Assembly (NCBI GenBank): GCA_021824565.1
Contig: JAKAKL010000121.1
Span: 62,001-126,000, forward strand
Direction of reading: 5' to 3'
From: Bacteroidota bacterium
GTDB lineage: Bacteria; Bacteroidota; Ignavibacteria; Ignavibacteriales; Ignavibacteriaceae
Length of the DNA: 64,000 nt
Part shown: positions 25,905 through 36,002 of the stretch, one piece after another
Layout: the number at the start of each line of letters is the position of its first letter
Numbering within the stretch: position 1 is the first letter of the stretch
Position numbers and translations under genes: made by a program
Notes under the pieces: generated by a model
The model's database searches: none
What the model was told of the DNA's origin: nothing
What the model saw: the letters and a program-made list of their open reading frames with translations, nothing else

Positions 25905-28493
25905 TTACTTAAGCAACATCATCTTTTTAACACTTTGGAATGAACCTGATTCTAGCTTATAGAAATAAACACCGCTTGAAAGGCTCGAAGCGTTAAATTG
26001 AATTGTATATTTCCCTTGATTCTGGAATTGATTAACCAAAGTTGCTACAACGCGACCTAAGATATCATATATCTTTAATGAAACCATTCCGGGTTTCATT
26101 AACGAATACTGTATCTGGGTCGATGGGTTAAACGGATTAGGATAATTTTGAGATAGCTGATAGCTGTTAACAACATTATTTGATTTATCCTTTATGCCGG
26201 TAACAGACCATTTGTTTCCAATCCATGTATACGACCAAAGAGAAACATTAGACCAAGAATTACCATTAGCAATTGGGGAATAATCGAGCTGTCCGTCTCT
26301 AGATGTTTTGCCCGGGCTTACGCTATTGATTTCAAAGTCAATAGGTATTCTCATACCTTCCTGAGGAACAAATACATTATCATTTCTCACAGCACCGTTG
26401 TCACCCTTATGAGCCAAATCTGTCCAAGGAATTCTTGCTTCAACATTATAGCCTGCAAGAGGATCAGGGAATCTAGCATTGTTCCATTGATAATTTGAGC
26501 CGTAAAGTTCAAGACTATCGACGCCCATATTATCTATTCTAATATGGTTTTGACAGAATCTAATATGATAATCCGGTTCAGAACCAGACTGGAGGCTAGT
26601 ATGAGGAGCGCCATGCCAATCGTATGCGCCAAAGAATAGATCAGGACAAGAATTTTCATAAGATAATCCTGTCGCATCCAGATTAGGATCATAATAAACG
26701 TTGCTTGCATTAACATGGAAAGCAACATATAAATAATTAGCGTCTACGGCTAAATAAGCATCCGCAGAGCATACAGTATCATTAGGAATAAAGGTATTTT
26801 GAACAACTGTACCGCTATGATCGCTTACATACATTCTGAAAGGAGTAATTCCTGACCATTCACTAAGATCCGCATCCGCAGCAAACCCTGTCGGAGCGCC
26901 CCAATGAATTGTAGTAACACCTAATGCCATATTGGTTGTAGGTGATCCTGTAGCTCCAGGTGTGCCAAGAATTCCAGCATCGCTTCTGCAAACAACTGCA
27001 TAATAATAGGAAACATTCTGATCTGTTCCCGGGGCTTTCAATAAATGCGTATAGGTTTGAGTTCCTTTCGGAATACCTGAAGTAGCAAGTTCGACGCCTT
27101 TAGCAGTAATATCAGTAATAGGATTAAATGAATAATAAATATTGTAAGTACCATTTGGCTGATCAGCAACATCATTCCAAACGATTGTATTTGAGTTATC
27201 TCCATTTGCAATAACAGTAACACCGGTAGGAGCAACTGGAGGAATTACATTGATGGTCGGATTACCTGTCCAAATATTGGTTAGATAAGCAACTTTGCCG
27301 TCGATCCTGCTTGGAGAAGCACTGTCGTGCTGGGTCATTATACCAAATGTGTTAACATTAGAAGGATCAAATCCGGTTGTATTATCCTGAGGAACGAAAT
27401 CGCGCAGAGCAAAAGAATACTGATGCCAGTTTGTATCTGCCGCAGCGTTGAATACGAAACCAACTTTACCAACACCGTTTTCAAATTGCGCTCTAAGAGA
27501 ATCTCCAACAGCATTTGTCTTCATCAAGAATTTTAAACTGTCAACAGGCCATCCGCCGGAAAGATTAAACGGAGTAGATAAAGAGAATCCGAAACCGCAC
27601 CAGCCGTTCAAATATTGGTCGCCCATTGTCCACATTAAAGCATTTGAATTTGGAACCGGACCGGCATTATTTGCCACTGCAATGCTTGCATTGCCCCATG
27701 ACCACGGCGTTCCTAATTGACCCGGTATAGAAATACCATTAAAGATTACGAAAGGAATAGGCTTGTTACCTGTTCTATCGAATCCATCAATTTTGAACTC
27801 TAATGAATCTAAAGGAACATTAGCGAAACCGGCAGGCGGATTTGGACTTGAGGAAGTGGTTGTTGTAACACAAACTATATTCCAGCCCGTCAATTTATCT
27901 ACGTTTAGCTTATCATCATTGTAAGTGAATCCTCCCCAGTTTCCAGGAGCTTCAACGAAGCCGCTGTCGCCAGGAGTAACAGTACGACCGTTTGAATTAA
28001 TTTCATGAAGCGGAATTTTTAGCTGATACCAATCTTTTACCGAATCAAGAACCAAGTCATTTTGATAGATATAGGTTTCAGGCTGAGCGGTACCGTCAGG
28101 ACCGCGATCAACCAGTTGAATTCTAAACGACATATATTGAGGATATATAGGAGCTCTTACGATTTTTATCCATAACCTCAAAGTGTCGCTGGAACTCCAG
28201 TCCATAAATTGACCGGTAGGCATACTGTATATCAACTGAGAGTAACTGCCCCAAGGATGCAAGGAGTCGATCGCAGTTTTAATATCAAGGGAAGCTACGC
28301 CTGCACTTGCTACATAATCAGTAGAGTCTTGCTTCCAATGAAAATAGCTGTGACCGCCTTCGACATTGTGGGTCCAGACAAAGTTAGTGTCTGCTGCTAT
28401 GTTGTCAAAATTCTGTATCATAACTTCCTGTGCAACTGCAACATAAGTCCATGATAGGAGAATAAAGAAAACAGGTAAAATAACTTTTTTCAT
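25905..28493 (-). CDS. Secreted carbohydrate-binding protein (CBM9/DOMON-like) with T9SS sorting domain
   Basis: The 862-residue protein has a signal peptide (SWTYVAVAQ), two beta-sandwich-like segments in the first half (about 25-400), a fibronectin-III-like unit (about 420-510), a CBM9-like or DOMON-like domain (about 540-760, with ADLSEWSGITPF, AYLAVDANYLYVAFHV and YNVEARIPWTDL), and a type-A sorting domain beginning SQNYPNPFNPSTQIQYS. No catalytic residues are apparent, so binding to polysaccharide at the surface is the likely role. It has its own terminator and follows the symporter gene by 74 bp. Confidence 0.85.
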   Translation of the reverse strand: MKKVILPVFFILLSWTYVAVAQEVMIQNFDNIAADTNFVWTHNVEGGHSYFHWKQDSTDYVASAGVASLDIKTAIDSLHPWGSYSQLIYSMPTGQFMDWSSSDTLRLWIKIVRAPIYPQYMSFRIQLVDRGPDGTAQPETYIYQNDLVLDSVKDWYQLKIPLHEINSNGRTVTPGDSGFVEAPGNWGGFTYNDDKLNVDKLTGWNIVCVTTTTSSSPNPPAGFANVPLDSLEFKIDGFDRTGNKPIPFVIFNGISIPGQLGTPWSWGNASIAVANNAGPVPNSNALMWTMGDQYLNGWCGFGFSLSTPFNLSGGWPVDSLKFLMKTNAVGDSLRAQFENGVGKVGFVFNAAADTNWHQYSFALRDFVPQDNTTGFDPSNVNTFGIMTQHDSASPSRIDGKVAYLTNIWTGNPTINVIPPVAPTGVTVIANGDNSNTIVWNDVADQPNGTYNIYYSFNPITDITAKGVELATSGIPKGTQTYTHLLKAPGTDQNVSYYYAVVCRSDAGILGTPGATGSPTTNMALGVTTIHWGAPTGFAADADLSEWSGITPFRMYVSDHSGTVVQNTFIPNDTVCSADAYLAVDANYLYVAFHVNASNVYYDPNLDATGLSYENSCPDLFFGAYDWHGAPHTSLQSGSEPDYHIRFCQNHIRIDNMGVDSLELYGSNYQWNNARFPDPLAGYNVEARIPWTDLAHKGDNGAVRNDNVFVPQEGMRIPIDFEINSVSPGKTSRDGQLDYSPIANGNSWSNVSLWSYTWIGNKWSVTGIKDKSNNVVNSYQLSQNYPNPFNPSTQIQYSLMKPGMVSLKIYDILGRVVATLVNQFQNQGKYTIQFNASSLSSGVYFYKLESGSFQSVKKMMLLK

Positions 28494-28567
28494 TTGTTAT
28501 CTTCCTTTCGTTAGTTAGTGAATTAAACAGTTAATTAAATTAGAACATAAGTTGATTAAGAAACTCA

Positions 28568-30196
28568 TCAGTACCACATACTCCATAAGCCTAAAATTAT
28601 TAATAGAATAAAGAGCGACATGAAGAGACTTGTTCTATATCCTCTAATAGTTTCAACGTTTTTTATTCCAAAGCTTATATCATGTATAGTATCAGGAAAT
28701 AAATATTGAACTTTCAAAATTTTCGGTTCTCTATCAGCCTGAGTTTTAAGGCTGACTGTTACCATCAGCGCTACGCTTAATACAAACAGCGATATTGAGA
28801 AATACAAAAAGTTTATGTGAACTATTGCAAGAAGAACAGGGTTAGTTACCATGTTGGCGTTTACCAGCATTTCAAGTATCAATCTCAAAAAGCCGATACC
28901 TTCGCCGATAATTAAGGTCCATATTGCACCTTTTGCATTCGCTTTTTTCATCAATAAACCTATAATGAACAAGGCGGCAATCGGCGGGCTGATAAAGGAC
29001 TGAACTCCTTGAAGAAATAAATAAACTTGATTACTTATAAGTTTTACAAGCGGCACGCAAAGTATCGCTAAGACAACGATAACAGTTGTCGAAAGCCGCC
29101 CAACAAGAACTAATTCTCTTTCAGAAGCCTCCGGATGTTTGGTTTTGTAGAAGTCATAAGTAAATAATGTCGAAGTTGTGTTGAATATACTGGAAAGAGA
29201 AGACATTATTGCTGCAAGAACACCGGCTACTACAATTCCTTTAATTCCTATCGGAAGAATATCACTAGCAAGCAAAACGGGATAAGCTTCATTTCCATTT
29301 ATTTCAGGAAATAATGCTATGGCAATTAAGCCGGGTAAAACTAGAATAAACAGAGGAAGGATTTTTAGTAAAGCGGCTAATAATGATCCGCGCCGGGCGT
29401 GATCAATACTTTTAGCGCTTAATATTTTTTGAATAAAATATTGATCGGTGCACCAATACCAAAATGCAATTATCGGAGCGCCGAAGATAATTCCAGCCCA
29501 GGGAAAATCAGGATCGGACAGCGGCTTGAACATATTAAAAAATTCAGGAGGCAATTTTTCTCTTAAACCTGAAAATCCGCCGACAGCATTAAGACTGAAT
29601 GCTGTTAATAAAACTGCTCCCGCTATTAATATTATAGCCTGGAAAATATGAGTCTTCATTACTGCCGTAGCGCCGCCGATTACGCTATATATACCGGTTA
29701 TTAAAACCATTATTATTGTGGAAGTATAAAGATTAATCCCAAATATTTTGTAGAAGATAATACCGCCGGCAAACAGAGTAACAGACACTTTAGTAAAAAG
29801 ATAAATTACAATAGAGAACGCGGAGAAAAATTTTCTTGTAGATCTGTCAAAACGTTTTTCTAAAAATTCCGGAACTGTTGCGATGCCCGATTTAATATAT
29901 ATTGGAGCTAAAAACCATCCAAGAAAGATTAATATAAAAATAGCCATCAATTCAAACTGACCAACAGCTAAACCTCTCAAAGCGCCGGAACCTGCCAAGC
30001 CGATAAAATGTTCACTTGAAATATTAGTGGCAAAGATGGAAAGCCCAACGGTTATCCATCCCATATTCCTGCCTGCGAAAAAGTAATCGTCGGAGTTCTT
30101 ATCTTTCTTGCTGGAATAATAAAAGCCTATACTTAACGTAATGATTAAGTAGACTAATAAAATTAAACTATCAAGCAAAGTAAAATTTGAAACCAA
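28568..30196 (-). CDS. Sodium:solute symporter (SSS family, probable sugar carrier)
   Basis: The 542-residue protein has 13-14 membrane helices and SSS signatures: LVYLIITLSIGFYYS in helix 1, SDDYFFAGRNMGWITVGLSIFATNISSEHFIGLAGSGA, and WYWCTDQYFIQ. The last is typical of the SGLT-like branch that carries sugars, so sodium-coupled sugar uptake is expected. The apparent start is TTG (30194-30196); the ATG 7 nt upstream is out of frame. It is divergent from the GH2 gene, sharing the 450-bp regulatory region with the long palindrome. A weak sigma-54-like element, TTGGCACTTTTTGTGA, lies 30-40 nt upstream of the start. Confidence 0.92.
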   Translation of the reverse strand: MVSNFTLLDSLILLVYLIITLSIGFYYSSKKDKNSDDYFFAGRNMGWITVGLSIFATNISSEHFIGLAGSGALRGLAVGQFELMAIFILIFLGWFLAPIYIKSGIATVPEFLEKRFDRSTRKFFSAFSIVIYLFTKVSVTLFAGGIIFYKIFGINLYTSTIIMVLITGIYSVIGGATAVMKTHIFQAIILIAGAVLLTAFSLNAVGGFSGLREKLPPEFFNMFKPLSDPDFPWAGIIFGAPIIAFWYWCTDQYFIQKILSAKSIDHARRGSLLAALLKILPLFILVLPGLIAIALFPEINGNEAYPVLLASDILPIGIKGIVVAGVLAAIMSSLSSIFNTTSTLFTYDFYKTKHPEASERELVLVGRLSTTVIVVLAILCVPLVKLISNQVYLFLQGVQSFISPPIAALFIIGLLMKKANAKGAIWTLIIGEGIGFLRLILEMLVNANMVTNPVLLAIVHINFLYFSISLFVLSVALMVTVSLKTQADREPKILKVQYLFPDTIHDISFGIKNVETIRGYRTSLFMSLFILLIILGLWSMWY

Positions 30197-30691
30197 ATAT
30201 CATCCAATTTTTCCTTTTGATAACTCACAAAAAGTGCCAAGATAATTGTTCGGTTATTTTTTTGTTATTCTTATTTTTTTATTGAAGGAAAACTTTCGGA
30301 CAAAAAATTTTTTATTAAATTGATAAGCGCTGCTTATCAATCTAATAAAATTCAAATGTTTAACCTCTTCTTCAATTTTAATCAAGTGCCAAAATATTTT
30401 TTATTAGTTTAATAAGTTTGAATTATTATTATGATAAAAAAAACAACCGGCGCAACTATGAGTTTTATGTTTCAACTTTCTATTTCATTATTTCAATTTT
30501 AATTTAATGGCATAATTTCTGAATCTTATTTTAATTAGCGCGATCTAACCGGAAAAAATCTTACTTATCGCTTGTACAGATAATTATCTAGTAAAAGAAT
30601 CTTTTTATAAAAACAGAGTTAAGCTTTATAAGATTTTTACTTTTTGCTGCTGCGGATCAAAAAAATTGGATTATTGGATTGGAGTCATAAA
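30197..30691. promoter_or_regulatory. Divergent regulatory region between symporter and GH2
   Basis: About 495 bp without a credible gene. It is AT-rich and contains a 41-bp near-perfect palindrome (30310-30350), and AAGTGCCAA twice (30232-30240 and 30385-30393), which is TTGGCACTT on the minus strand. No complete -24/-12 promoter with the GC at -12 was found. Confidence 0.6.
30310..30350. promoter_or_regulatory. 41-bp near-perfect palindrome (operator candidate)
   Basis: The left arm TTTTATTAAATTGATAAGC (30310-30328) and the right arm GCTTATCAATCTAATAAAA (30332-30350) are complementary at 18 of 19 positions, separated by GCT. Inner arms of 10 bp are perfect. Its place between two divergent glycan genes suggests a regulator-binding site. 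Confidence 0.7.
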
Positions 30692-33016
30692 ATGAAAAAC
30701 TTTTCTACGGTGAAGAGCATTTCACTGCTTGTTATTTTGTTTGCTGTTCGATTTATGTCTGCTCAAACAGCATCTCTTCCGGCAACCTTATCTTTATATA
30801 ATGAGAACGGAATAAGCATTCCATTTCAAAACGGAATGCCTGTGCCGACTTTTGAAAGACAGGATAGACAAATTATTAATCTCGACGGAACTTGGAAGAA
30901 GCTTAGATTTTCCGCCAATCATGATATTACTTTAGCGGCGCGCGATTCGGCAGGATATGCAAACCTCGTTGCTGAATCTCAAAATTATTTCTTACCAAGT
31001 TTTAATGACAGCAGCTGGCAGGCGAAAGATATTCCATCGGTCGAAAACACAATGAATCCGTCTCCAAGCGCTCCTGAGTATTATCAAGACGGCGTTTGGT
31101 ACCGTAGAACTTTTTTTGTTCCAGACAGTCTTCAAGGAAAATTTTTCAAGCTGATGTTTTACTCTGTTAATTATGTAGCGGACGTTTGGATCAACGGGCA
31201 TTATATCGGTTATCACGAAGGAGGCTATACGTCTTTTGCTTTTGATGTTTCCAAATATCTTAATTTTAATTCTGAAAACCTGATCGCGGTAAGAGTCGAT
31301 AATCCGGGATGGGGAACAAGAAATGATATTGTTCCATATTATAACTGCGACTGGTTTAATTATGAGGGAATAATTCATGACGTATATATTGAAGTGAGCA
31401 GTCCTCTATCTGTAATTAGAACAGACATAGTTCCGCTGGATACCGCAGGAAATATTCAAACTACTGTTGTTGTGTTAAATAAAAGCGGAGTTTCAACGAG
31501 TGCGAATATTCATATCGATATTTATCGCGCAAATATTGATTCAACAAATATTCAGTCCGAAACTGCTTCCGCATTAGCTGGAACTTCTGCACTGGCAACT
31601 GGAAACTTAGACAACTCATTAACGGTTGCAAGTGATTCTTTGGACGTTTGGAGAACAATACTAAAGGTCGATAACCCAATGCTATGGTCTCCAAAATTTC
31701 CGAACTTATATATTATGAAAGTAACAGTTTCGGACAGCGGCAAAGTTGTCGATCAATATTATACCCAGTTTGGAATTAGAACAATCGTTACTCAAGGTAC
31801 AAAAGTTTTACTTAACGGCAAGCCGGTATTTTTCACTGGAGTTGCACGACATGAAGATCATCCAATATATGGAAGAGCAATTCCTGACAGTGTAATTTAT
31901 ACAGATCTAAAAGTCATAAAAGGTTTAAATGCGAATATGATTAGGACTGCTCATTATCCAAATGCACCGTTCACATATACTTTGGCAGATAGAATGGGAT
32001 TTGCAATCATGGAAGAAATTCCAGTCTGGTGGTTTGATGATCCAGCTGCATGGGCAATTCAAAACAATACAAGACACATTCATCAGCAGATGTTTAGAGA
32101 AATGGTTTTCCGCGATTACAATCGCCCATCGATAATATTCTGGAGCACGTGCAATGAATGTTTGGATGTTCCGGACAGGGCAGCATATATTCAGACAATC
32201 CAATCGGATATAAAAAATAATTATAACGACGGAAGATTAATTACACAATCTGCTGCTGCAAACAGACCGGGACCGCAAGATGTCTCTCAAGACAATTGCG
32301 ACGTTGCAGGCTGGACTATGTACTTTGGAATTTTTTACGGAAGTAATTACAACTCCGATACGCAAAGTTTCCTGGACACTGCTAATATTGATCATCCTAA
32401 TAAACCAATTATGGATACTGAATTCGGCTATTGGTCAACTCAATCTGGCTCTACAGAACTACAGCAGGCTCAAGTATTTTTATTAACCTTTAAAGTTTTT
32501 CAACAAAACGCCGCTGTAAATGCTAACGGGACTTATAATCCAAACGGCTATGTTGTAGGATCAATGTGGTGGTGTGCTTTTGACTGGTATACAGCACAAA
32601 CCGGTCTGCAAACTATGGGAATATATCATATGGATAGAACAACGATTAAAAAAGTTGGACCAATTCTCCAAAGCACTTACAAGCCCTATTATCAATATGG
32701 TGGAACTATTACTGCGGTAAAAGACAAAGCTTCAAACGTGCTGGAGCCTATGGATTATCGGCTTAATCAAAATTATCCAAATCCTTTTAACCCTAGTACG
32801 ACTATTTCTTTTTCTCTTAAGAAAAGCTCGAATGTTACTTTAAAAATCTACGACATCCTCGGTAATGAAGTTTTAACGGTGATAAATAATAAACTTTACT
32901 CGCAAGGAGCGCATGAAATAAGTGCAAACATGAACAGATTTTCTTCAGGAGTTTATTTTTATCAATTAGTCAGTGATAATTTTACTTCTGTAAGAAAAAT
33001 GATATTGTTGAAATAA
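30692..33016 (+). CDS. Glycoside hydrolase family 2 enzyme with T9SS sorting domain
   Basis: I prefer the Met at 30692 (MKNFSTVKSI), which yields a normal signal peptide (cleaved near FMSAQ) and has GGAG about 10 nt upstream. The protein of 774 residues has a jelly-roll sugar-binding domain (GVWYRRTFFVPD, VWINGHYIGYHEGGYTSF), an Ig-like domain and a TIM barrel. The acid/base is in STCNECLD and the nucleophile in IMDTEFGYW, as in GH2. The C-terminus is a type-A sorting domain (QNYPNPFNPSTTISFSLK), so it is secreted to the surface. Beta-galactosidase, beta-glucuronidase and beta-mannosidase are possible activities; the sequence does not decide. Confidence 0.93.
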   Translation: MKNFSTVKSISLLVILFAVRFMSAQTASLPATLSLYNENGISIPFQNGMPVPTFERQDRQIINLDGTWKKLRFSANHDITLAARDSAGYANLVAESQNYFLPSFNDSSWQAKDIPSVENTMNPSPSAPEYYQDGVWYRRTFFVPDSLQGKFFKLMFYSVNYVADVWINGHYIGYHEGGYTSFAFDVSKYLNFNSENLIAVRVDNPGWGTRNDIVPYYNCDWFNYEGIIHDVYIEVSSPLSVIRTDIVPLDTAGNIQTTVVVLNKSGVSTSANIHIDIYRANIDSTNIQSETASALAGTSALATGNLDNSLTVASDSLDVWRTILKVDNPMLWSPKFPNLYIMKVTVSDSGKVVDQYYTQFGIRTIVTQGTKVLLNGKPVFFTGVARHEDHPIYGRAIPDSVIYTDLKVIKGLNANMIRTAHYPNAPFTYTLADRMGFAIMEEIPVWWFDDPAAWAIQNNTRHIHQQMFREMVFRDYNRPSIIFWSTCNECLDVPDRAAYIQTIQSDIKNNYNDGRLITQSAAANRPGPQDVSQDNCDVAGWTMYFGIFYGSNYNSDTQSFLDTANIDHPNKPIMDTEFGYWSTQSGSTELQQAQVFLLTFKVFQQNAAVNANGTYNPNGYVVGSMWWCAFDWYTAQTGLQTMGIYHMDRTTIKKVGPILQSTYKPYYQYGGTITAVKDKASNVLEPMDYRLNQNYPNPFNPSTTISFSLKKSSNVTLKIYDILGNEVLTVINNKLYSQGAHEISANMNRFSSGVYFYQLVSDNFTSVRKMILLK

Positions 33017-33030
33017 AATTCAATCAGCCG

Positions 33031-34488
33031 TTATTTAAGTCCAAGTTCTTTAGCCATCCTATAATAATTGGAAGGAGCGAGACCGAGTTTTCGTGCGGCA
33101 TCGGTATCCGATTCAGAATGATGACGAACGTAAGTTAGGTATTTTTCTCTGATCATTCTTTCCATTTGAGATAATGGCAGAATATTATTTTCAAAAATTG
33201 CTTCAATACCGGAGAGCGAGCTGTTGTTATTATTTTTATAATACGAGCCCAGCGAATCTTTTGCCTGCTCAACATTAATTTCCCTTTCATCGCCGAAGAG
33301 CAATCTTTGAATAACATTTTTAAGTTCTCTGACATTTCCCGGCCAAGGGTAATTAACTAATACCTCCATAGCAGCCGGATGGATTGATGGTTTTTCTCTT
33401 CCCATTTTATTGCTGAACTGAATCATAAAATGATCAAGTAAAATTGGAATATCGCTCTTTCTAAGTTTTAAGTCAGGCACTTCTATATATATTACATTAA
33501 GCCTATAATAAAGGTCTTCTCGGAATCTTTTTGCTTTTACTTCCTCTTCAATATTTCTATTCGTCGCGGCGATTATTCTAATATTAACTTTTATTTTTTC
33601 GGTACGTCCGATTTTTTCTAGTTCCCCTTCCTGAATTACTCTCAGCAATTTTACCTGAGCTGTAAGAGGGAGTTCCGTTATTTCATCGAGGAATACTGTA
33701 CCGTTATGTGCGATCTCAAATAGACCGGACTTTTTTTTATCCGCGCCGGTAAAGGCGCCTTTTTCGTATCCGAATAATTCACTTTCAATAAGTTCGTGCG
33801 GAAGGCTGCCGCAATTAATCGGTATAAAGTTTTCGAACTTTCTTTCACTATTATAATGAATATTATATGCTACCAATTCTTTACCGGTACCGGAGGAACC
33901 GCTAATCAAAATGTTAACGTCGCTCTGTGCATATTTTTTAATTTCATCTTTTAATTTTTTCATCGTAGGAGATTCGCCAATAATCTGCTTTTGACAAAGC
34001 AGGTCTTCAATATTCTTAATTAATTTCTGATTCGATTTCAGTCTTTCTTTTTCAAGCTTGCTTTTTTCATAAGCGTTAAAGATGCTTAACACAAAATCAG
34101 TAGGCTGATAAATATAATCTTCGATGTCTCCTGGATATTTTGTGCAGTACCAGAAGGCGCCGGCGCGCATAAGTTTATTGGCAAAATCAAAGTCAGTAAT
34201 ATTAATCGTCATCTTTGTAATAACGATAATTTGAATTGACGAATCGACTTCTTTTATTTTCTGAATTAATTCTTCGCCCATTACGCCGCCGGCAAGGTGG
34301 AAATCCATCACCACAACATCAAATTCATTTTTATTTTTCTTAATAAGATCAAGTGCCGCATTGCCGTCGGAGACGATATTCGAAATATTAATTTTATCAC
34401 GGAATGGTTTTAAAGTGTTCATCACCCGAATTACATCATATTCCTCGTCTTCGATAAGCAGGACCTGAATAGTACTATTTATGAACAT
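33031..34488 (-). CDS. NtrC-family sigma-54-dependent response regulator
   Basis: The 485-residue protein has a receiver domain (1-130; acidic pair Glu13-Asp14 and phosphoacceptor Asp62 in VVVMDFHL), a central AAA+ domain (about 170-400) and a C-terminal Fis-type HTH (DTDAARKLGLAPSNYYRMAKELGL). Walker A is GSSGTGKE (197-204). The sigma-54 contact loop GAFTGA (244-249) and Walker B TVFLDE (264-269) are intact, so it should activate sigma-54 promoters. It is the last gene of the three-gene sensor operon, 18 bp after the kinase. The receiver's position-87-to-95 region has TKMT rather than the usual T/S-containing switch, but the pocket is otherwise complete. Confidence 0.94.
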   Translation of the reverse strand: MFINSTIQVLLIEDEEYDVIRVMNTLKPFRDKINISNIVSDGNAALDLIKKNKNEFDVVVMDFHLAGGVMGEELIQKIKEVDSSIQIIVITKMTINITDFDFANKLMRAGAFWYCTKYPGDIEDYIYQPTDFVLSIFNAYEKSKLEKERLKSNQKLIKNIEDLLCQKQIIGESPTMKKLKDEIKKYAQSDVNILISGSSGTGKELVAYNIHYNSERKFENFIPINCGSLPHELIESELFGYEKGAFTGADKKKSGLFEIAHNGTVFLDEITELPLTAQVKLLRVIQEGELEKIGRTEKIKVNIRIIAATNRNIEEEVKAKRFREDLYYRLNVIYIEVPDLKLRKSDIPILLDHFMIQFSNKMGREKPSIHPAAMEVLVNYPWPGNVRELKNVIQRLLFGDEREINVEQAKDSLGSYYKNNNNSSLSGIEAIFENNILPLSQMERMIREKYLTYVRHHSESDTDAARKLGLAPSNYYRMAKELGLK

Positions 34489-34506
34489 AAGTTACCCAAA
34501 AATTAT

Positions 34507-35985
34507 TTAGCAGTTTATTGTAATTATAAATTCGCAGCCAGCCGCCGGAAGATTATGCACGTCGATTTGCCAGCCGCACCTTTTTGTAATTTCGTATGCA
34601 ATATAACAACCGTAACCTGTATTTTGAATTGTTGATTGCTTAGTTGAAACATTTTCTTCAAATATTTTTTTAATCCCCTGTTCATTCAGTTCGAGAAGAA
34701 ACGGATGTATGCCTTTGCCGTTGTCTGAAATTCTAACTGTTGCTTTCCGGTTTTCACGGTCATATTCTGTTTTCACATTTATCAAAATATCCTGGACACC
34801 GGCATGGTCTATACTGTTTTGAATCAGCGGCTCCACAACTTCCCAGATAACAAATTCATTAACGCCGATCTTAGGAATATTTTTATCAAGCTCAAGGTTG
34901 ACATCATAAATAGTCGACTTCCTTGAAGTTCGCAGGAAAATATGTTCAACAATAAAATTAATAACTTCATTTAAGTCGGTTCTAAATATTGCATTTCTAA
35001 TTGTCTGAATCGGAGGATCGAACCATTTCATGTCGTAAATTATTCTAGAAATAAAATTGGCATATTTTGTTACTCTGAATTTTATTTCGTTAATATTTTC
35101 CGGCGCCAGCAATTTTAGATCGCCTTTTATAAAGCCCATAACCTTTTCAGCTTTATGATGCGTATGATAAATTCTTTTTGTAAAGACTAATTCTTTTTCG
35201 TAGGTAATTTGTTTTTTAATGTTCTGCTCATGCTCATCAAAAAGAAGTTTCTGAGCTTCATCTCTTTCCCGCAATGTATAAGAAGAAATAAAATACATAG
35301 CAAGCAGACCTAAAGAAATAAATGAAAGATATATTAAAGAAGTCTCGTCGTAGTTAGAAATTATCTGGCTTGTCATAAAAGAAAAATCGGGCGTATTTTT
35401 AATATAAACTGCTCCGACATATTCGCCTTTCAGAACAAATGGCACAAAAGTATTGAAAGTCTGCTTATCCGTAACTATGCTTTTAATTTGTTCCTTTGCT
35501 CTCAGTTCATCACGTACACTGATGTAAAGGTCTCTTGCCTTTTCATGAACTTTACTGTTTACAGAGCCGTTAGAATTTATTCCGGATACATAATTAAAAA
35601 GATTTCTTCCGTCGTCGATAGCCAGCACATCTTTTCCATTATCTACCATAATGCAAATATCTTCAATGTTATGCTGAAGGATAGGCTGAACTAAAATTAT
35701 ATTCAACGACTGAATAATTCTCTGGCTGTCGCCTTCCTTAAGAACCTGCTGTTGATTAAACGATTCAAGCAAAAGTTCAAGCGATGTGGTTGTAAGATTA
35801 GCAAGCTTCTCCGCTGAATCTTTTTGATACCATTCCTGCGTGCTCATAAAAAAATTTCTGATTGAAGATTTGTTAACAAATGAAACCAGAAACTGGAATG
35901 AAAAGAGCACAACAAAAATCACGGTGATATGTTTAAACTCAAAGTGATATTCCTTGAATTTATCAAGCATCTTTCTATTAGACAT
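34507..35985 (-). CDS. Membrane sensor histidine kinase with periplasmic sensor domain
   Basis: This 492-residue protein has membrane helices at about 21-37 and 216-236 enclosing a ~180-residue extracytoplasmic domain, a cytoplasmic coiled segment, and an HATPase domain with N-box EVVEPLIQNSIDHA (382-395), G1 DNGKG (421-425) and G2 TGYG (456-459). The expected phosphorylated histidine lies in IYHTHHKAEKVMG (272-284), which is not a standard H-box with E/D and P. It is 17 bp from the solute-binding protein gene and 18 bp from the regulator gene, so the trio forms one pathway. Confidence 0.9.
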   Translation of the reverse strand: MSNRKMLDKFKEYHFEFKHITVIFVVLFSFQFLVSFVNKSSIRNFFMSTQEWYQKDSAEKLANLTTTSLELLLESFNQQQVLKEGDSQRIIQSLNIILVQPILQHNIEDICIMVDNGKDVLAIDDGRNLFNYVSGINSNGSVNSKVHEKARDLYISVRDELRAKEQIKSIVTDKQTFNTFVPFVLKGEYVGAVYIKNTPDFSFMTSQIISNYDETSLIYLSFISLGLLAMYFISSYTLRERDEAQKLLFDEHEQNIKKQITYEKELVFTKRIYHTHHKAEKVMGFIKGDLKLLAPENINEIKFRVTKYANFISRIIYDMKWFDPPIQTIRNAIFRTDLNEVINFIVEHIFLRTSRKSTIYDVNLELDKNIPKIGVNEFVIWEVVEPLIQNSIDHAGVQDILINVKTEYDRENRKATVRISDNGKGIHPFLLELNEQGIKKIFEENVSTKQSTIQNTGYGCYIAYEITKRCGWQIDVHNLPAAGCEFIITINC

Positions 35986-36002
35986 GACTTAAAAATCCTT
36001 AA

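Noticed and set aside
18874-28493. Classical SusC/SusD polysaccharide utilisation locus
   Set aside because: A SusC-like receptor is present, but no SusD-type lipoprotein with its TPR fold was found; the adjacent gene encodes a different, T9SS-type protein.
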